A stretch of DNA of 8,525 nucleotides from JBGQAS01 sp964498605 (GTDB lineage Bacteria; Chloroflexota; Anaerolineae; Anaerolineales; Anaerolineaceae), in contig CAZCHK010000072.1 of NCBI GenBank assembly GCA_964498605.1, forward strand, positions 1-8,525, given 5' to 3'. Positions 1 through 6,000 of this stretch are shown in pieces. How positions within the stretch are numbered: the first letter of the stretch is position 1; each line of letters begins with the position of its first letter. The position numbers and the translations under genes are program-made. The notes beneath the pieces are model-generated. The model did no database searches. It saw nothing but the letters and a program-made list of their open reading frames with translations, and was not told the origin of the DNA.

Positions 1-3000
1 CGTGAACTTCATCACCGGCGGGGATGGCGTGGACGTGCTGCGCGGCTTGAGCGTGGGCAGCCACTGGGTGGTGGACACCCCGGTCTACACGTACACCGCC
101 GATGGCAGCGGGCAGATCCTCACCTTCACGGACTTTGAGACCCTGGTGGGCCTGAGCGAGGCGGATGTCTTTACGATCACCGCCGGTGCCAATGACGTGG
201 ACATCTGGGCGGGTGCCGGGAACGATACCCTGGTCATGCTCGACACGGCCACCCTGACCGGCTTCTTCGACGGGCAAGGCAATTACGATACGGTTGATTA
301 CACCGCGTACACCACTTCGCGCGACTTCTACCTGAACGGGCTGGGCGCCATTGACGACTTCAACGCCAGCGAGATCACCGTCAGCGGAGGATTCTTCAAC
401 ATCCAGCGCATCCTGGGCAGCCAGAGCATGGGCGACGAAGCGGGTGAGTGGAACATCGGGGACGCGCTTCACGGATTGGATACCGCGGCGACCTGGGATA
501 TCACCAGCACGCAGGATACCTACACGGATACCGCGCACGGCAAAGTACTGCATTTTGAGTACATCGAAGATCTGCACGGTGGATCGCTCGTGGACATCTT
601 CAACCTCAGCGGAAATCACATCGGACGACTGTACGGGCATGACGATGCGGACTTCTTCAACGTGAGCGCGAGCGCCTTGCTGATTGGGCTCCTGGACGGC
701 GGAGCAGGCTACGACGAGATGAACTACACCGCTTATGACACTCCGCGCGCCTTCGACCTGACAGCGGTGGACGGCGAGGGCTTCGACGGCACCGAAGCGA
801 GCCTGGCGCACAATTTCTACAACATCGACTACATCCTCGGCCGCACGGGGGCTGGATGGGACAGCCTGCAGGGTCTGGCCACGGACAGCACCTGGACGCT
901 GAATGACGCGGACCAGAAGAGCCTGTACCAGACGCAGGGCTACACGCTGCACTACTCGTTCATCGACACGCTCATCGGAGAAGAAGGCGCGGACGAATTC
1001 GTCTTCAACCCAGGCGTGACGCTGCCCGGTGACATCCAGGGCGACCTGGCCGGGAGTGGACTGTACGGGTACGACACGATCGACTGGCGCCTGTACGCCA
1101 CGGCTCGTGTGGTGATCTTGAGCGCGCATTCGGACGGCGACGGCTTTACCGGGACAGAGGCCAGCCTGGGTGGACAGTTCAGCTACATCAACCAGATCCT
1201 GGGCAGCGCGACCGCCGCGGACGATCTCACCACGATCGACGCCAACTCGACCTTCACCATCGATGACGCCAACGGCGGCACCTACCGGCTGGATGCCTAC
1301 GCCAACACGCTTGATTTCAATTCCTTTGACCATCTCTACGCCGGGACAGCGGACGACACCTTCAATTTCTCCGGAAGCGGTACGATCGCATTATCGATCG
1401 ACGCTGGTGCCGGGACCGACCTGATCTCCTACCAGGCTTACTCCAGCCCTGCCACGGTAAATCTGCTCAACGGTTCCGCCACTGGTGTCCACGGCGGTAC
1501 CAATGGGAGCGTGATGAACTTTGAGAACATCACCGGGTCCATCTACGCCGACAGCCTGACCGGCGACGACCTGGACAACGTCATCACCGGACTGGCCGAT
1601 GACGGTGGAGATGACCTGCTGTACGGCCTGGCTGGCAATGACCGATATGTCTTCAGCGACAACTGGGGTACGGACATCATCAGTGACAGCGCCGGCGACG
1701 ACACCTTCGACTTCTCCACAACCCTTGTAGGTGTGACCTTCGGCTTGAGCGACACTGCTTTGATCGTAACGAACGGGACGGACACCGCCAGCAACACTCC
1801 GAACCAGATCGAACACCTGCTGGGCGGCAGCGGCCTGGACACGATCAACTACAACCTTTTCAGCACCGCGCGTGACATCACGCTCACGGGCGTGGGCACA
1901 CTGGACGGGTACGCAGGCAGCGAAACTGCCGCGGGAGCTTTTGACAACATCAACCTGATCATCGGAAGCGGTTTTACTGACAGCTTGACCGGGCTTTCGC
2001 TGGACAGCACTTACAGCGTGACAGCTGATCACGCGGGAACTTACGTTGAGAACACGCACGTTGCGACCAACATGCTCAGCTTCCTCTCGGTGGAAGAGCT
2101 GATCGGGCTGGGTGCTTACGACACGCTGAGCTTTGCTGGTTTTGGTTCTGCACGCGCGGTGACCCTCAACGGGGCAGACGGGCAGGGTTTCTCCGGGACG
2201 GAAGCGAGCATAATTTTCGTTGGAATGGACGATCTGATCGGTTCCGGTTTTGTGGACACGCTGAGGGGCATGGACACGGCTTCCACCTGGGAGATCGATG
2301 CGGATGAACGCTATATCACGGGTGGATTCGACCTGGATATCTCCGGGTTTGAAAATCTCGCTGGTGGAACTGGTACGGATGATTACATCATATACACCGC
2401 GCACACCGGCATCCTGGACGGCGGAGCGGGTGCGGACAGCCTCGACTTCAGCCACTACGGCGTGGTGGATGTGGTACTGACCGGACTGGGTCCGATCCTG
2501 GGTGACGGCTTCTCCGGGTACGAGACGACCGCGCTGCCGCTGCCCGGATCCGGTTTTGCCAACATCGATATACTGGTGCTCGGTCCGGCCAATGAGGGTG
2601 ATTCGCTGACAGGTATGGACGTCCCGTACACCTGGGAGATCTCCCCGGCTCTCAACAAGTACGAGTACCTGACCAATGTCCTGACCTTCAATGACTTTGA
2701 GGAGATCCACGGCGGTTCAGCAGATGACGTCTTCATCATCAGCGGACCATCTGAGTACTCGCTTTTTGGCGGGGACGGCAACGACACTTTCGTCCTGGCA
2801 GACGAATCCGCCAGCCTGACCGGGATCCTGGACGGGGAGACTGGAAATGACACGGTTGATTATGTCAATTATGTCAACCCCATCGGGGTTAACCTGGACA
2901 GCGCGGAGCACACCGAAGACATTGGCGGTGTTCCGACCCTGCTGCCCGCGCGATCCGCGCCGGCCATCAACGGAGGCCTGGCAAATGGCATTTACAGCAT

Positions 3001-6000
3001 CGAGTCCGCCACGGGCGGGGCGGGGGCAGATGTGCTCATCGGCTCCGCGGGTGCCAACACGCTCAACGGCGGGATTGGTGACGATCTTCTCATTGGCCTG
3101 GGCGGGGATGACATCTATCTCTTTGGCGATAACTGGGGCATGGACACCATCATTGAGGAAGCTGGCGGGGGGAACGACACACTGGCCTTCTCCAGCGAGA
3201 CGGTCATCCGCGAGTACACTCCGACAGGCGCTGACCTGCTCTTCACACGCGGCCTGACGGCAGCCTGCCCGACAGGCACCTGCGTGACGGACGGGACCAG
3301 CAGCATCTCCCACATTGGCAACCAGATCGAGAACTTCACCGGCGGGTTGGGCGATGACCGCCTGGTCCTGGCTGATGGGGCGGTCCTGGCGGGAGTATTT
3401 GACGGCGGGCTTGGAACTGACCGGCTGGATTACTCGCTGCACAGCACCGCGCGCTCGATCGTCCTGACCGGGCTGGGCACGCAGGACGGGTTCAGCGGCA
3501 CGGCCAGCGGACTGGGCGGCGGGTTCAACAACCTCAATGAGGTCCTCGGATCAGGCGCGTCTGACAGCCTGGCAGGCATGCACAGCGATAGCCAGTATCA
3601 CATCAACGGCGCTGCCAGTTTCTATCTGGAGCTGACAGGCGGCCGCTCCTTTGGGTTCGATTCGATCGAGAATCTGATCGGGGGGAGCCTGGACGACACC
3701 TTCCTCTTCTACGGGACATCATCCCTTGGGGGCACGATCAACGGTTCAGACGGCAGCGACACGCTGGATTACAGCAACTACACGATCCCCGTCGCGGTGA
3801 ACCTGACGCTTGGCACAGCTACCGGCACCACGGGTATTTCGAATATCGAGAACTTCACCGGCAGCCCCTTCGGCAACCTGATCACGGGTGATGACAACCC
3901 CAACAAGATCATCGGTACGGCTGGCCGCGATATCATCTACGGCATGGGCGGCGACGACATCCTGATCGGACTGGGCGGTGATGATGACATTTACGGCGGA
4001 GAAGGCGATGACCTGCTGGTGGGCGGCAGCGGCAGTGACCTGCTCGATGGCGGCAGTGGCAACGACACCATCTCCTACGACTACACCGATCCGGATACCA
4101 GCATGTATTACGGCAACACCGCTGCGGGTGTCGTGATCGATCTCGCTTCCGGCACGGCTGTAAGCGCCGAGTCCGGAGCGGACACACTGGCGGATATCGA
4201 AAACGTGACCGGATCGCAGTTTGATGACCAGATCACGGGTGACAGTATGGACAACATCATCGAGGGGCGCGGGGGTGATGACCTGCTCGACGGCGGCAGT
4301 GGCAGCGACCTGTACGTGTTCACCAATAACTGGGGTAACGACCAGCTGACAGCCGATGCGGGTGGAACGGACACGCTGGACTTCAGTCAGATCGATGTGG
4401 ACCTGACCTTCGGCATCCTGCCAGGGAGTATGAACATCACCAGCCTGGATGGCAGCAGCCTGGTCGTGATTGGGGCGGTGATCGAGAACCTGGTCTCCGG
4501 ATCCGCGAACGACTCGTTCAACTTTGACAGTGGCGCGGTCCTTTCCGGAACGCTGGATGGCGGAACGGGCAGCAACGCGCTCTCCTTCAGCGAAACGGTC
4601 TACATCCAGCTGACAGGTGAAGGTTCTCTGACCGGCTTCTCAGGCCTCGTCACCCCGTCTATCCCGGCAGGATTTGACAACATCAGCAGCGTCACCTCCA
4701 CAGGCGCGAACGACACGCTGGCAGGACTTGACCGGATATCTACCTGGAACATCGACGACAGCGGGAACACGTATTCAAGCGGCAGCCGGTCGCTTGACTT
4801 CTCCGGGATCGAGAACCTTGCTGGTGGCAGCTCCTCCGATACCTTTGCCTTTATTGGCAGCGGCATGATCGCTGGCCTCATCGACGGCGGGGCTGGCGCG
4901 CTCAATGACCTGGACTACAGCCTCTACACGGCAGGCCCGGTCAGCGTGAATCTGGAGGGCGGCACGGCGACCGGTGTCGGCGGTACGTTTGCCAATATCG
5001 GCCATCTGACCGGCTCCAGCCTCAGCGACACGCTGACGGGATTCGATACAGCGAATGACTTCAACATCACTGGCAGCGACGGCGGCGATGTCAACGGGAC
5101 GTTCACTTTCAGTGATGTTGAGAACCTGACCGGCGGGCCTGCGGATGACCGCTTTATCTTCAGCGACACAGCCACGCTGAGCGGGACGATCGACGGGCAG
5201 GGTGGCGTGAACACGCTCGACCTTGGCGCGCTCTCAACCGGCGTCCAGGTCAACCTGGACACGGTCGACGTGACGATCGGTGCTGCTACCTACGCAGCCA
5301 GCACGGCTGTCATCAACGGAACAGGCACAATGGTGCTCGCCATCCAGAACGTGGTGAGCGGAACTGGCGATGACGTGGTGATCGGCAGCAGCCAGGCGAA
5401 CATCTTCACCGACAACGGCGGTACGGACATCTTCAGCGGAGGGGCCGGGGATGACACCTACATCTTCAACCCGGGCTGGGGAACGGGTGACGAGGTCCTG
5501 GACAGCGCGGGCAGCGACACCATGGACTTTTCCGCCATCAGCACTTCCCTCCTGGTGAACCTGGACAGCGGCATCTTCAGCGTCTCGACGGGCGGGAACG
5601 ATGTCAGCCACAGCGGATACACCATCGAGAACCTCATCGGAGGCAGCACGGGGGATACCTTTAATGTGAATGACGCGGCCGCAGTGAATTTGAGCGGCGG
5701 GGATGGCAGCGATGTCTTTGCCTTCCACGGCAGTGGCACGCTGAGTGGGGACATCGACGGCGGGGCAGGCTCCAACAACCTGGACTACAGCACTTACAGC
5801 TCAGCGGTCACTTTCGACCTGGCCGGCAGTACCTCCACCGGTTTGAGCGGAACGTTCAACAATATTCAATCCCTGATCGGGACAGGCGGCGTGCTGGATG
5901 AGACCCTCGGGACGGACGATGCTGACATCTTCCACATCGATGGTGCGGATAGCGGCGATGTCAACGGCATTCTCTTCAGCGGCGTGGCCAATCTGAACGG

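Noticed and set aside
2..60. GTG at base 2 as a translation start
   Set aside because: The residues after it are mid-module (FITGGDGVDVLRGL matches the xxIGSxxxDSLTGL segment of other cassettes), there is no signal peptide, and there is no upstream sequence to judge a ribosome binding site.
1391..2710. 439-codon open frame on the - strand as a real gene
   Set aside because: It is in mirror register with the + gene, its stop is the complement of a rare Leu codon TTA at 1391, and its protein shows no recognisable domain. G/C preference sits at the third position of the + frame.
2861..2878. Nine-base tandem repeat (TATGTCAAT/C)
   Set aside because: It encodes YVNYVN within a DTVDYVNY strand. 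It may be a small slippage, but it keeps the frame and is too short to call a feature.
3914..4075. CRISPR-like or tandem DNA repeat array
   Set aside because: The 27-base periodicity is that of RTX nonapeptide codons, there are no spacers, and the units differ at base level.
3933..4187. Cys/Arg-rich small protein on the - strand
   Set aside because: The Cys/Arg richness comes from reading GGC/GGT/GAC repeats backwards out of frame across RTX patch 3.
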